From an uncultured Eubacteriales bacterium (GTDB lineage: Bacteria; Bacillota; Clostridia; Christensenellales; Aristaeellaceae), in NCBI GenBank assembly GCA_900553265.1, contig USDD01000054.1:1-18955 (forward strand): DNA of 18,955 nt, read 5' to 3'. Position numbers and translations under genes: made by a program. Below are positions 1-6,123 of the stretch, one piece after another (the stretch's first letter is position 1; each line of letters starts with the position of its first letter). The notes below the pieces were generated by a model. It did no database searches, had not been told where the DNA came from, and was given only the letters and a program-made list of their open reading frames with translations.

Positions 1-78
1 CCGGTAAAGCCGCGCAACAATGCGCATTTCCCGAAACATGAATTGCTCGCGGGTCAGAGAGCCGTTATATTGACTCAC
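1..78 (-). CDS. BrxA-like (DUF1819) protein, N-terminal fragment cut by window edge
   Basis: The minus strand from a GTG at 78 reads an open frame to the window edge (26 residues). It starts VSQYNGSLTREQFMF and continues with an REMRIVARLYR stretch. From memory this matches the start of DUF1819/BrxA proteins, which open with a Y-x-x-x-L-T-x-x-x-F-x-F-x-E pattern. BrxA is usually the first gene of type I BREX phage-defence operons, so the rest of such an operon may lie to the left. An AAGGGG ribosome binding site sits 8 nt before the GTG. An ATG at 98 gives only seven codons in another frame. The frame is also open upstream of the GTG back to a TAA at 190-192, so an alternative start is possible. 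Only 26 residues are visible, so the family call is tentative. Confidence 0.5.
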   Translation of the reverse strand, partial: MSQYNGSLTREQFMFREMRIVARLYR

Positions 79-174
79 CGTCTCAGCCCCTTTTTCATTC
101 TCCTTGCCTTGAATTGCACATTTATACACTTCCCAAAGCCCTGCTGCTTCGGCATTCGTTGCCAAATACCAAAG

Positions 175-198
175 CAAGCCGTCGCAAAATTACGGATT
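175..198 (+). repeat. Left inverted repeat / candidate recombinase core site
   Basis: These 24 bases match the reverse complement of 1657-1680 at 23 positions. Similarity continues inward at a lower level (6 of the next 10). The shared centre is GCAAAATTACGGATT. The left copy has internal symmetry: GTCGCAAAAT (181-190), a 5-bp centre TACGG, and ATTCTGCGAC (196-205), arms matching at 9 of 10 positions. Two inverted arms around a short spacer is the usual layout of a tyrosine recombinase crossover site. The repeat is directly seen; its use by the recombinase at 468-1580 is inferred. Confidence 0.7.
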
Positions 199-246
199 CT
201 GCGACAACAGATGAGCGACAAAGCACGCTTAAGAATTATCTATTGT

Positions 247-275
247 ATTTTAATATAATATCCCAATTTTGTCAA
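247..275 (-). promoter_or_regulatory. Strong sigma-70/A promoter facing the brxA-like gene
   Basis: On the minus strand, TTGACA (270-275), a 17-bp spacer and TAAAAT (247-252) form a near-consensus promoter. Transcription would start near 240 and give a leader of about 160 nt before the GTG at 78. The left inverted repeat (175-198) lies in that leader. The promoter sits inside the segment bracketed by the inverted repeats, so inversion of that segment would turn it away from the brxA-like gene. Confidence 0.65.
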
Positions 276-333
276 TCTGAGTAGCGCTGTTTAACAGAGC
301 GTTCTTTTGTATTTTCAAATACGCAAATATTGC

Positions 334-362
334 TTGCCGTGTATGACGGCGATTGGCATATA
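334..362 (+). promoter_or_regulatory. Possible promoter of the tyrosine recombinase
   Basis: TTGCCG (334-339), a 17-bp spacer and CATATA (357-362) precede the recombinase start at 468 by about 100 nt. The -10 element is weak and no other good plus-strand candidate was found in 206-467. Confidence 0.3.
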
Positions 363-388
363 TGGGTAGACTTCCGATTACGAGTTTT

Positions 389-410
389 AAGCCGTCAAAA
401 AGCCGTCAAG
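389..410 (+). repeat. Arm-type short repeats upstream of the recombinase
   Basis: AAGCCGTCAAAA followed at once by a second AGCCGTCAAG copy lies 60 bp before the recombinase gene. The same motif recurs just behind the gene at 1588-1603 and is related to the AAGCCGTC start of the left inverted repeat (177-184). Integrase arm-binding sites are often short direct repeats in such places; no binding can be shown here. Confidence 0.5.
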
Positions 411-467
411 GTACGGCGTTGCTTGTAAGGCGATAATAAAACGAATACAAACGATGGAGGGAAATGT

Positions 468-1580
468 ATGTGCAGGCATGGAGAGAATATCTATAAGCGG
501 AAGGATGGGCGCTACGAGGGGCGATACGCAATCGGGAAAACCGCACAAGGAAAGACGCGCTTCGGATATGTCTATGGATATCAGTATATGGAAGTCAGAC
601 GCAAGCTGGCAGAGCGTAGGACTGCATTACTGACGCGGTCTCTGATCGATGCGCCCGCACGATGCAGGATTACTCTGCGGGAATGGATGATGCATTGGAT
701 GGAGAACGAGGTGCTGGGCAGCGTGAAGGCGTCATCTTATCAAACGTATCTGACACAGATCAACAAGCATATTCTCCCAGAACTGGGCGGCTTGTATTTA
801 ACGCAGCTTACGTCTACCTTGGCATACGAGTTCACGGAAAATATGCGTGCCGCTGGCCTGTCTGCCAGCACAGTTAAGGGCGTATTTCGCATGCTTTCCG
901 CTGCCATGCAATCCGCATTGGACGAAGGAGTAATAAAGAAAAATCCCTGTCGGAAAATAAAAATCCGACAGGAAGAGCAGATGGAACAGCGGGTATTGAG
1001 CCGTTCTGAGCAGGAAAAGGTGCGTTTGGCAGCAAACGAGCGTGGGGATTTGCCTGTGCTGCTGAGTCTGTACACGGGTATGCGACTGGGCGAAGTGTGT
1101 GCGCTGAAGTGGACGGATATTGATTGGAAAAAGAAAACCATCACCGTCCGACGCACCGCCCAGCGGGTGGCGCAGGGACGAAACGAGCATGGGCGCAGAA
1201 CGCTGCTGATGCTCGGTTCGCCCAAGTCCAGACGTTCGCACCGTGTGCTGCCTGTTCCTGACTTTCTGGTGATGAAGCTGAAAAATCTGCAAAAATCTGG
1301 TGCTGACAATGAATTTGTATTCGGCATGTCCCCACATGCTGCCGAACCACGCACGCTGCAGCGGCGCTTTTCCAGACTCATGGCAGCGATTGGTTTGACA
1401 GACGTTCATTTCCATACGCTGCGTCACAGCTTTGCCACACGGCTGCTGGAGCTGGGTGTGGATATTCAGACGGTAAGTGCGCTCCTGGGCCACGGCTCTG
1501 CCCGAACAACGCTGGACTTCTACGGCCATAGCCTGCCCGATCAGCGTCGTCAGGCGGTCGCGCTGCTGGCAGCGTGCTGA
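468..1580 (+). CDS. Tyrosine recombinase / integrase
   Basis: A full-length 370-aa site-specific recombinase of the phage-integrase type, which cuts and rejoins DNA through a covalent tyrosine intermediate. Residues about 1-55 look like the small N-terminal arm-binding domain of Tn916/ICE-type integrases (basic, Gly/Tyr-rich). Residues about 68-165 form the helical core-binding domain, and 175-370 the catalytic domain. Catalytic residues are visible: Arg206 in TGMRLGEV, His316 and Arg319 in HTLRHSF, His342 in LLGHGS and Tyr352 in LDFYGH. The start is set by GGAGGG at 456-461, before the ATG. The gene stands alone and is flanked by inverted repeats (175-198, 1657-1680) and by AAGCCGTC repeats on both sides. 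It could integrate an element, or act as an invertase on the segment that contains it. Nothing suggests it is broken. Confidence 0.94.
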   Translation: MCRHGENIYKRKDGRYEGRYAIGKTAQGKTRFGYVYGYQYMEVRRKLAERRTALLTRSLIDAPARCRITLREWMMHWMENEVLGSVKASSYQTYLTQINKHILPELGGLYLTQLTSTLAYEFTENMRAAGLSASTVKGVFRMLSAAMQSALDEGVIKKNPCRKIKIRQEEQMEQRVLSRSEQEKVRLAANERGDLPVLLSLYTGMRLGEVCALKWTDIDWKKKTITVRRTAQRVAQGRNEHGRRTLLMLGSPKSRRSHRVLPVPDFLVMKLKNLQKSGADNEFVFGMSPHAAEPRTLQRRFSRLMAAIGLTDVHFHTLRHSFATRLLELGVDIQTVSALLGHGSARTTLDFYGHSLPDQRRQAVALLAAC

Positions 1581-1587
1581 AAAAATA

Positions 1588-1605
1588 AGCCGTCAAAAGC
1601 CGTAT
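1588..1605 (+). repeat. Arm-type short repeats downstream of the recombinase
   Basis: AAGCCGTCAAAAGCCGTA begins 7 nt after the recombinase stop codon and repeats the motif of 389-410. It supports a recombination-site role for this locus, but function is inferred only from position and repetition. Confidence 0.45.
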
Positions 1606-1656
1606 GGAGAACGCCTAAAAATACTGATTCAGCGAACATTTTCGGGGCTGTCATAA

Positions 1657-1680
1657 AATCCGTAATTTTGCGGCGGCTTG
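1657..1680 (-). repeat. Right inverted repeat / candidate recombinase core site
   Basis: This is the partner of 175-198 in opposite orientation, with one mismatch over 24 bases. It lies 77 bp behind the recombinase stop. Its internal arms are less symmetric than those of the left copy (about 7 of 10). No gene lies between it and the serine recombinase remnant ending at 1812; 1681-1811 shows nothing else I can name. Confidence 0.7.
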
Positions 1681-1811
1681 TCCCGATATAGAAAATCCCG
1701 CAAACTCAGCAACCGACTCTTCTCAAGTCACTTGCTTCGCTTGCGGGGTGTTTGCTATTGTTCGAGTTTCTGCTAATAGCATCGTTTTCCGTCGCGAAAA
1801 GCACTGCCGCC

Positions 1812-2138
1812 TTATAGGGTAACCGCCACATCTTTGCCGTCCTTGAATCGAAAGACGAGTTGCTTTTCGCCCCTGCTCGCCCCTTTGAATACGGTGATTT
1901 GCTCAACCGAACCCAAAAACACGCGCTCATCGAAGGCGGTCAGCAGACTGCTTTCCCTGAGCTCGCGTATGAACGCCTCCAGCCTTCGGCGGCGACCGGT
2001 CTGCTCGGAGATGGCTTCCTTTGTCCTGAGCATGGCGTTTTTCAGCGCTTCATATCTTTCTTCCAGCGGTTGAAGGCGTGTATTGTATTCCGCCTGATTC
2101 TGCGCGACTTCTGCATTCTCGCGAATCATTCGACTCAT
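1812..2138 (-). pseudogene. C-terminal remnant of a large serine recombinase
   Basis: The 108-residue frame matches, from memory, the C-terminal coiled-coil and tail of large serine recombinases found on clostridial mobile elements. It has an ENAEVAQNQAEYNTRL helix, a LEERYEALK helix, a basic RRRRLEAFI segment, the tail motif FDERVFLGSVEQITV, and a final VFRFKDGKDV strand. The catalytic serine domain and zinc-ribbon domain (normally some 350-400 residues) are absent. An ATG at 2138 overlaps the stop of the preceding 27-codon ORF (ATGA), so it could still be translated. It is the last frame of the minus-strand metK cluster and stops at 1812. I read it as the leftover end of a deleted recombinase. 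Confidence 0.7.
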
Positions 2139-2218
2139 CTGCTGGGAGACTGCATGCTATCCGCCATGGCACGGGCATAGGTTGCGATGTCCTGAAGCAT
2201 CTGAATGTGAATGGTCAT
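2135..2218 (-). CDS. 27-codon ORF between metK and the serine recombinase remnant
   Basis: It begins MTIHIQMLQDIATYARAM and ends at a TGA that overlaps the next ATG by ATGA. A good ribosome binding site (AAAGGAG) lies 8 nt before its ATG at 2218, and the metK stop is 37 bp upstream. I do not recognise the peptide. It could be a real small gene coupled to the next frame, or the 5' end of the remnant joined by a frameshift: one base shift near 2150 would fuse the two frames into one helical protein. Confidence 0.35.
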   Translation of the reverse strand: MTIHIQMLQDIATYARAMADSMQSPSR

Positions 2219-2254
2219 GGAAATTCTCCTTTCCAAAGGTCAAAGGAATTCGTT

Positions 2255-3424
2255 TTACTGCCGGACGCTCTGCTTCAGCGCCGCGGACAGCAGTTCGTAC
2301 TTGCGATTGATCTCTTCCCAGGGGAGTTCAAGTTCTGCGCGTCCAAAATGTCCGTAACAGGCCAGTTGGGAATAGATGGGCCGGTTCAGCTTCAGGTCGC
2401 GAATAATGCCTGCGGGCGTGAGATCAAAGACCGCTTTTACTGCCGCCTCGATGCAGCTGTCGGAGATCACGCCGGTACCGAAAGTATCCACCGTCACGCT
2501 GACGGGTTCGCTCTTTCCGATGGCATAGGCAATCTGCACCTCGCAGCGCTTGGCCATGCCCGCCGCCACGATGTTCTTCGCGACCCAGCGGGCGGCATAC
2601 GCGCCGGAGCAGTCTACCTTCGTCGGGTCTTTGCCCAAAAGCGCACCGCCGCCGATGTGCGCCACAGGGCCGTACTGATCCACCGCCAGCTTGCGCCCGG
2701 TCAGGCCGGTATCCGCAGCAGGGCCGCCCAACGTGAATTTACCGGAAGGATTGACGAGGATGCTGGTATCTTCCTTCAGCAGTTCCCTGGACAGCACTTT
2801 GCCCAGCACTTCTTTGCCGATAAAGCGGCGGATGTTCTTATGGTCGATCTCTGCGTCATGCTGCAGAGAGACGACCACGGCAGTCACGGCGACGGGCACG
2901 TCATTCTCATAGGCAACAGTGACCTGCGCCTTGCCATCCGCGCCCAGCCATGGGGTAGTGGGCTTCAGTTCGTCCAGCCATTTACAGATGCGATGTGCCA
3001 GCACAGCGGGCAGGGGAAGGTATTCTTCCGTTTCGCTGGTGGCATAGCCCAGCATAATGCCCTGATCACCTGCGCCGAGTTCGGTTTTATCTACGGCGGC
3101 GGAGATGTCCGGAGACTGTTCGTGGAGACAGACTTCCAGTTCCAGTAGACCATTTGGTTCCTCGCAGAGATCGTTCATGGTATAGCCGATGCGGTTGATC
3201 ACGTTGGCTACGATTCTGCTGCTGTCCACTTCCGCTTTGGAAGTGATCTCACCGCCAACGATGATTTTGCCCGCCATAGCGAATACCTCCACGGCGACGC
3301 GGGCATTGGGATTCTGCCTGAGATGCGCGGCCAGAATGGCGTCCGCCACCTGATCGCAGAACTTGTCGGGATGACCGGCACGGACAGATTCTGCCGTGAC
3401 CAGTCGGATGTTTTTCTCGTTCAT
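2255..3424 (-). CDS. metK: S-adenosylmethionine synthetase (methionine adenosyltransferase), accessory variant
   Basis: MetK makes S-adenosylmethionine from methionine and ATP in the cytoplasm. The 389-residue product has normal family length. Motifs include AGHPDKFCDQ (residues 16-25), the GAGDQGIMLGYA loop, LTGRK, GKDPTKVD and the C-terminal YGHFGR. The start at 3424 follows an AAGGAG site; an in-frame ATG at 3445 lies before that site and is less likely. Two core segments differ from the usual enzyme: GGGALLGKDP instead of GGGAFSGKDP, and VDCSGAYAARW where VDRSAAYAARY is usual, so a conserved Arg is Cys at residue 272. The gene lies in a mobile region behind two small genes of unknown function, with no SAM riboswitch recognised upstream. 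It is probably a second, element-borne copy, perhaps supplying SAM to an element-borne methyltransferase; that role is inferred. Confidence 0.92.
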   Translation of the reverse strand: MNEKNIRLVTAESVRAGHPDKFCDQVADAILAAHLRQNPNARVAVEVFAMAGKIIVGGEITSKAEVDSSRIVANVINRIGYTMNDLCEEPNGLLELEVCLHEQSPDISAAVDKTELGAGDQGIMLGYATSETEEYLPLPAVLAHRICKWLDELKPTTPWLGADGKAQVTVAYENDVPVAVTAVVVSLQHDAEIDHKNIRRFIGKEVLGKVLSRELLKEDTSILVNPSGKFTLGGPAADTGLTGRKLAVDQYGPVAHIGGGALLGKDPTKVDCSGAYAARWVAKNIVAAGMAKRCEVQIAYAIGKSEPVSVTVDTFGTGVISDSCIEAAVKAVFDLTPAGIIRDLKLNRPIYSQLACYGHFGRAELELPWEEINRKYELLSAALKQSVRQ

Positions 3425-3441
3425 GATAATTTCTCTCCTTG

Positions 3442-3672
3442 TCAATCGTAATGGACGACCTGCGTCCGGGGATGGCGTTTCTTTGCCGCCTTCGGCTTGC
3501 GCATGGCGCTGCGAAGAGCGAAGAACGCCGTGGGATCGGAGTAACCTTCGGAATTGCGGTAACGCAGCGGCTCGTTATCGGCGTTCAGAATGGGGCAGCT
3601 GGCACGCTGTTCTTCGTCGTACTGCCTTATGCAGTAGCTGCTCCTGGTACAGTCGTTGCAGCAGGATTTCAT
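3442..3672 (-). CDS. Small cysteine-rich protein, function unknown
   Basis: A 76-residue protein that opens MKSCCNDCTRSSYC and has a further Cys at residue 26 (Cys 4, 5, 8, 14 and 26), followed by a basic tail rich in Lys and Arg. The spacing could bind a metal such as zinc or iron, but I do not recognise the family. Its start overlaps the stop of the gene before it by four bases, and its stop is 17 nt from the metK start, so the three genes are very likely one operon. Similar short Cys-rich proteins occur on clostridial mobile elements as far as I recall. No function is assigned. Confidence 0.65.
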   Translation of the reverse strand: MKSCCNDCTRSSYCIRQYDEEQRASCPILNADNEPLRYRNSEGYSDPTAFFALRSAMRKPKAAKKRHPRTQVVHYD

Positions 3673-4079
3673 ACGCCCGTCACCATCCTCTGCGTCCTCT
3701 GCGTCAGCGACCGCCAGCCGGTCAGGACGTGCGCCAGAATGAAGCTTGCGCCGCGCTTGATCTGCCTCCAGAAGAACATCGGCTCATAGGCGACGGCCTC
3801 TTCTGCGACAAAGACGTCCGTGATGTACCACACGCCCTGCATCTTCTTCAGCAGCAGATACACGCCGTCTTCATAGCGGACCTCCTGACAGCCTTCGTCC
3901 AATTCCATCCCAGCGGCTTGGTGCGCCGCCAGATACAATCCCAGTTCATGTCGCAGGATAAATCCTCGGATGAACTGTGCGCCCAGCCTGCGGTTGAGTT
4001 TGGCAAACTGCTGCCAGCCGGAACGGGTGAAATCTACCTGCGCCGCTCTCTTGCTTCCCTGTTCGTTGCTCATTAACAT
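3669..4079 (-). CDS. Hypothetical protein, first gene of the metK cluster
   Basis: A 136-residue soluble protein that I do not recognise. It starts MLMSNEQGSKRAAQVDF. The central part alternates helix (FAKLNRRLGAQFIRGFI) with a small strand-rich segment (EVRYEDGVYLLLKKMQGVWYITDVFV), followed by an aromatic, basic C-terminal helix (FFWRQIKRGASFILAHVL). The ATG at 4079 is chosen because GGGAGG lies 9 nt before it; an in-frame ATG at 4100 lies before that site. Its last four bases overlap the next gene, which suggests translational coupling. No membrane segment or signal peptide is evident. It could be phage- or element-derived. Confidence 0.6.
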   Translation of the reverse strand: MLMSNEQGSKRAAQVDFTRSGWQQFAKLNRRLGAQFIRGFILRHELGLYLAAHQAAGMELDEGCQEVRYEDGVYLLLKKMQGVWYITDVFVAEEAVAYEPMFFWRQIKRGASFILAHVLTGWRSLTQRTQRMVTGV

Positions 4080-4303
4080 AAAGATGACCTCCCTCTCCAT
4101 CTCGAAACGGCAACGAACTGCGCAGACCTGGTGCGGTCATGGGCAGGCAGACCTCAGGCATAACGGATACGGGGAACTTCCCGCGCGTCCGCCGCACCTG
4201 TCGGTCGATCCCTTTCCCTTGCGTTACCGTGTTCCTGATTTCGTGGGTGGCCACCTCACGGGTATTATGATAGCGGAGCGTCGCTCAAATGAACAGGACA
4301 TCT

Positions 4304-4318
4304 GCTGTCACCCTGTTT
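4304..4318 (+). repeat. 15-bp direct repeat, first copy
   Basis: GCTGTCACCCTGTTT occurs here and again exactly at 4454-4468, 150 bp away, where it forms half of a 23-bp palindrome. This lies in the gene-free stretch 4080-4583 upstream of the metK cluster, so it could be a regulator half-site. Confidence 0.6.
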
Positions 4319-4441
4319 TGCAGGAATAATTGCATAACTTTCGTTCGTTTTCGTCTAATCGGTGAATTTATGGACTTTTCTTCGCAGATTCTGCATTTTG
4401 TGTTTCTTCATTATGCGATTCAGGCTGAAAAAGCCCGTTTT

Positions 4442-4464
4442 AGGGTGACAGCAGCTGTCACCCT
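4442..4464. promoter_or_regulatory. 23-bp perfect dyad, candidate operator
   Basis: AGGGTGACAGC, a central A, and GCTGTCACCCT form a perfect 11-bp inverted repeat. A third copy of the half-site is at 4304-4314. It lies between the metK cluster and the terminator at 4505-4560. Dyads of this size commonly bind dimeric repressors, but no partner is identified. The remainder of 4080-4503 shows no convincing gene. Confidence 0.5.
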
Positions 4465-4504
4465 GTTTGTTTCCGCACTTGCCCGGAGAACGTCGCTCAT
4501 TCTC

Positions 4505-4560
4505 CAAAAACAAAAAAAGCGGCCGGCGACGCCTCCGTTTGGAAACGTCTCCGGCCGCTT
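4505..4560 (-). terminator. Rho-independent terminator of the XRE pseudogene
   Basis: On the minus strand a hairpin with a 10-bp outer stem (AAGCGGCCGG / CCGGCCGCTT) and an inner extension (GACG/CGTC and TCC/GGA around GTTT) is followed by seven T and then GTTTTTGG. It lies 24 bp past the stop of the frame ending at 4584. Confidence 0.85.
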
Positions 4561-4583
4561 CGTTGAAAGCTGTGTTTGCTGTT

Positions 4584-5010
4584 TCACTGTTGTTGAGGCC
4601 AAAGCCTGATCCTCGGATAATTGATTTCGTTCAGATACGCCCTGACCTGCATGACGGGCGTCGTGTGTAGCCCCATCAGCACGGCCTTGAGCGTCAGGTC
4701 TTCCGGCGTATCGCGCAAATGGATACCCGCCTTTTCCATCATCGCGAAGCTTAGAATCGGATCCAGGCCCAGACCCAGGCAGAGAATCGCTACCGTATCT
4801 GCCGAGAAGCTGTCCTGCTCCCGATTGCGGTATCGGGTGATGCTGCGCTCCGACAGCATGGTTTCCTCCGCCAGCTTTTCTACCGTAATCCCCTTCGCAT
4901 CCATGAGCATGGCAAACGCCGCATGAAAGCTTGCGGGCAGTGACTGGATTGAGCTGGGCTCTTGCAATCGCCTGCTCGTACAGGCGCGGAGCCCTCTCCG
5001 ACGCTGACAT
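4584..5010 (-). pseudogene. XRE-family helix-turn-helix regulator, frameshifted
   Basis: The frame ending at 4584 encodes an XRE-type helix-turn-helix (GITVEKLAEETMLSERSITR) followed by the C-terminal helices seen in a clostridial XRE subfamily (VAILCLGLGLDPILSFAMMEKAG, then LKAVLMGL). The best upstream reading (MSASERAPRLYEQAIARAQ, ATG at about 5010) is in another frame and would need a one-base shift near 4950 to join SIQSLPASFHAAFAML. A third frame has the only ribosome binding site (GAGGT before the ATG at 5032). Several frames each holding a plausible piece means a decaying gene. In-frame starts within the 4584 frame exist (ATG at 5027 or within FAMLMD) but have no good ribosome binding site. 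The protein would be a DNA-binding repressor if functional. Confidence 0.6.
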
Positions 5011-5030
5011 GGACAGACTGCGCCCATATC

Positions 5031-5471
5031 ATGACGCTACCTCAAAGAGAATACGATAAACATCATCAAGATCATCATAATCATAATAATTATTATAATA
5101 ATAATTATAATAGCGCACACGGACCCGGGCGTACTCTGACAGAGGACGAAAGCGCGGCGATCTTCAAGGCCTACACGGACAACATCGGGCGAATCAACAT
5201 GGCCATTGCGAATATGATCGTCAAGGCCGTCGAAGCGGGCATCAGCGCGGAAAACATCCTGAAAGCCATCGATCTGACCGCACTGGCCCCGAGGCCATCC
5301 GCCTACTACCTCCGCGCAATCCTGCGGAACTGGGCCGCGAACGGCGTGACGCTGAAGCGGGAGGAGCCGACAAGGCCAACCAATCCGGCGCTCAATTACG
5401 ATCAACGCCACTACACCGAAGCCGACTACGCGAAGCTGTACGTCGATCTGACGAAGTACGCCGACGAATGA
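5031..5471 (+). pseudogene. DnaD-like replication protein, C-terminal fragment
   Basis: From the ATG at 5031 the product has 146 residues: MTLPQREYDK, then a His/Asn/Tyr run (about residues 12-28), then a helical domain with LTEDESAAIFKAYTDNIGR and the motif RPSAYYLRAILRNWA. The last part resembles, from memory, the DnaD_2 domain of phage and plasmid replisome organisers. The normal N-terminal winged helix is absent, there is no ribosome binding site, and the frame stays open upstream to 4962 across the broken XRE gene. I read it as the surviving C-terminus of a replication gene joined to unrelated DNA. A functional short protein is possible but less likely. It stops at 5471, next to the GC-rich non-coding block. 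Confidence 0.5.
5061..5113 (+). repeat. AT-rich trinucleotide tract inside the DnaD-like frame
   Basis: Runs of CAT, then AAT/TAT triplets make up about 53 bp and code for a His/Asn/Tyr stretch in the plus frame. The tract is an AT-rich island in GC-rich surroundings and is likely to change length by slippage. Confidence 0.75.
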
Positions 5472-5522
5472 GTCAATCCATGTTGCGTTGGTCGGCCCAC
5501 CCCTCGAAGCGCTGTTCCCCGA

Positions 5523-5615
5523 GCTTCTTTGCGCAAAAACTGTCGGGATTTTACGAAAAGATACAAAGTATCTTTCCCTTCGGTTTCGCAAAATCCTGTT
5601 TTTGCGCAAAGAAGC
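5523..5615. repeat. 93-bp near-perfect palindrome
   Basis: The outer 18-bp arms (5523-5540 and 5598-5615) are perfect inverted repeats. The next 14 bases (5545-5558 against 5584-5597) match at 12 positions. The centre AAAGATAC-AAA-GTATCTTT (5557-5575) is an 8-bp perfect stem with a 3-nt loop. The DNA or RNA could fold into one long hairpin. It sits exactly where the adenine-free block begins. It lacks a T-run, so it is not a simple terminator. It could be a small non-autonomous element, an origin or transfer structure, or a processed RNA. Confidence 0.85.
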
Positions 5616-5925
5616 CGCGCGTGTGTCTGTTCGCCCGCCCGCGTGGCGCTGTTCGCCTCTCGGGGTTCTCCCGCCGTGGCGTCCGTCTCGCGCGCGCCCG
5701 CCCGCGTGGCGTCGTGCGTGTCGGCGCCCGCGCTTCCCTTGGCCGCGTCCGTCGGCGGTCGCGGTCGCCCCGCTGCGCGCGCTGCGCCCGCTCCGCGCCG
5801 CGCCCGCGCCCTCGTGCCTCCGGGCGTGGCCTGCGGTCGGCGGGCTGCGTTGGCGGGCCCGCCCCGCGCGCGTCGGGGCCGCGGGGGTCAGGCGCGCTGC
5901 GGCGCGCCGGGCGTGAACAGCCATG

Positions 5926-5962
5926 TAACCAACCATGACCATAACCATAACCAACCATGGCC
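5926..5962 (+). repeat. Pair of 15-bp direct repeats in the A-rich islet
   Basis: TAACCAACCATGACC (5926-5940) and TAACCAACCATGGCC (5948-5962) differ at one position and flank ATAACCA. This islet holds nearly all the adenines of the surrounding 500 bp. Short spaced repeats like this can be protein-binding sites. Confidence 0.6.
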
Positions 5963-6109
5963 ATCGGGGCCGTCGGGTTGCGGGCCGTCGGCGGGCGCGG
6001 CGCGGGCTTGCTCGCTGCGGCTCGCTTCGGCGGCTGCGCCGCCTCTGCCGCCCGCTCGCCTCCGCGCCCTGCGTCCTGCGCCGCCTGTTTCCGTCCGTTT
6101 CGCGCGCGC

Positions 6110-6123
6110 GGGGTTAAAACCCC
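6110..6123. repeat. GGGGTT-AA-AACCCC palindrome
   Basis: A 6-bp perfect dyad around AA, flanked on both sides by runs of CG dinucleotides (6101-6110 and 6132-6140). It holds four of the five remaining adenines in the right half of the adenine-poor block. Confidence 0.5.

Noticed and set aside
43..258. 71-codon plus-strand frame at the left edge
   Set aside because: No ribosome binding site, no similarity, and it lies opposite the brxA-like start and its leader.
3425..3441. SAM riboswitch in front of metK
   Set aside because: Only 17 nt separate metK from the preceding gene, and no SAM aptamer pattern was recognised upstream of the cluster in 4080-4503.
3946..4254. Minus-strand frame starting VATHEIRNTVTQGKG from a GTG at 4254
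   Set aside because: It overlaps the better supported gene starting at 4079 in another frame, and only its first 58 codons are outside that gene. No family recognised; a decayed gene start cannot be excluded.
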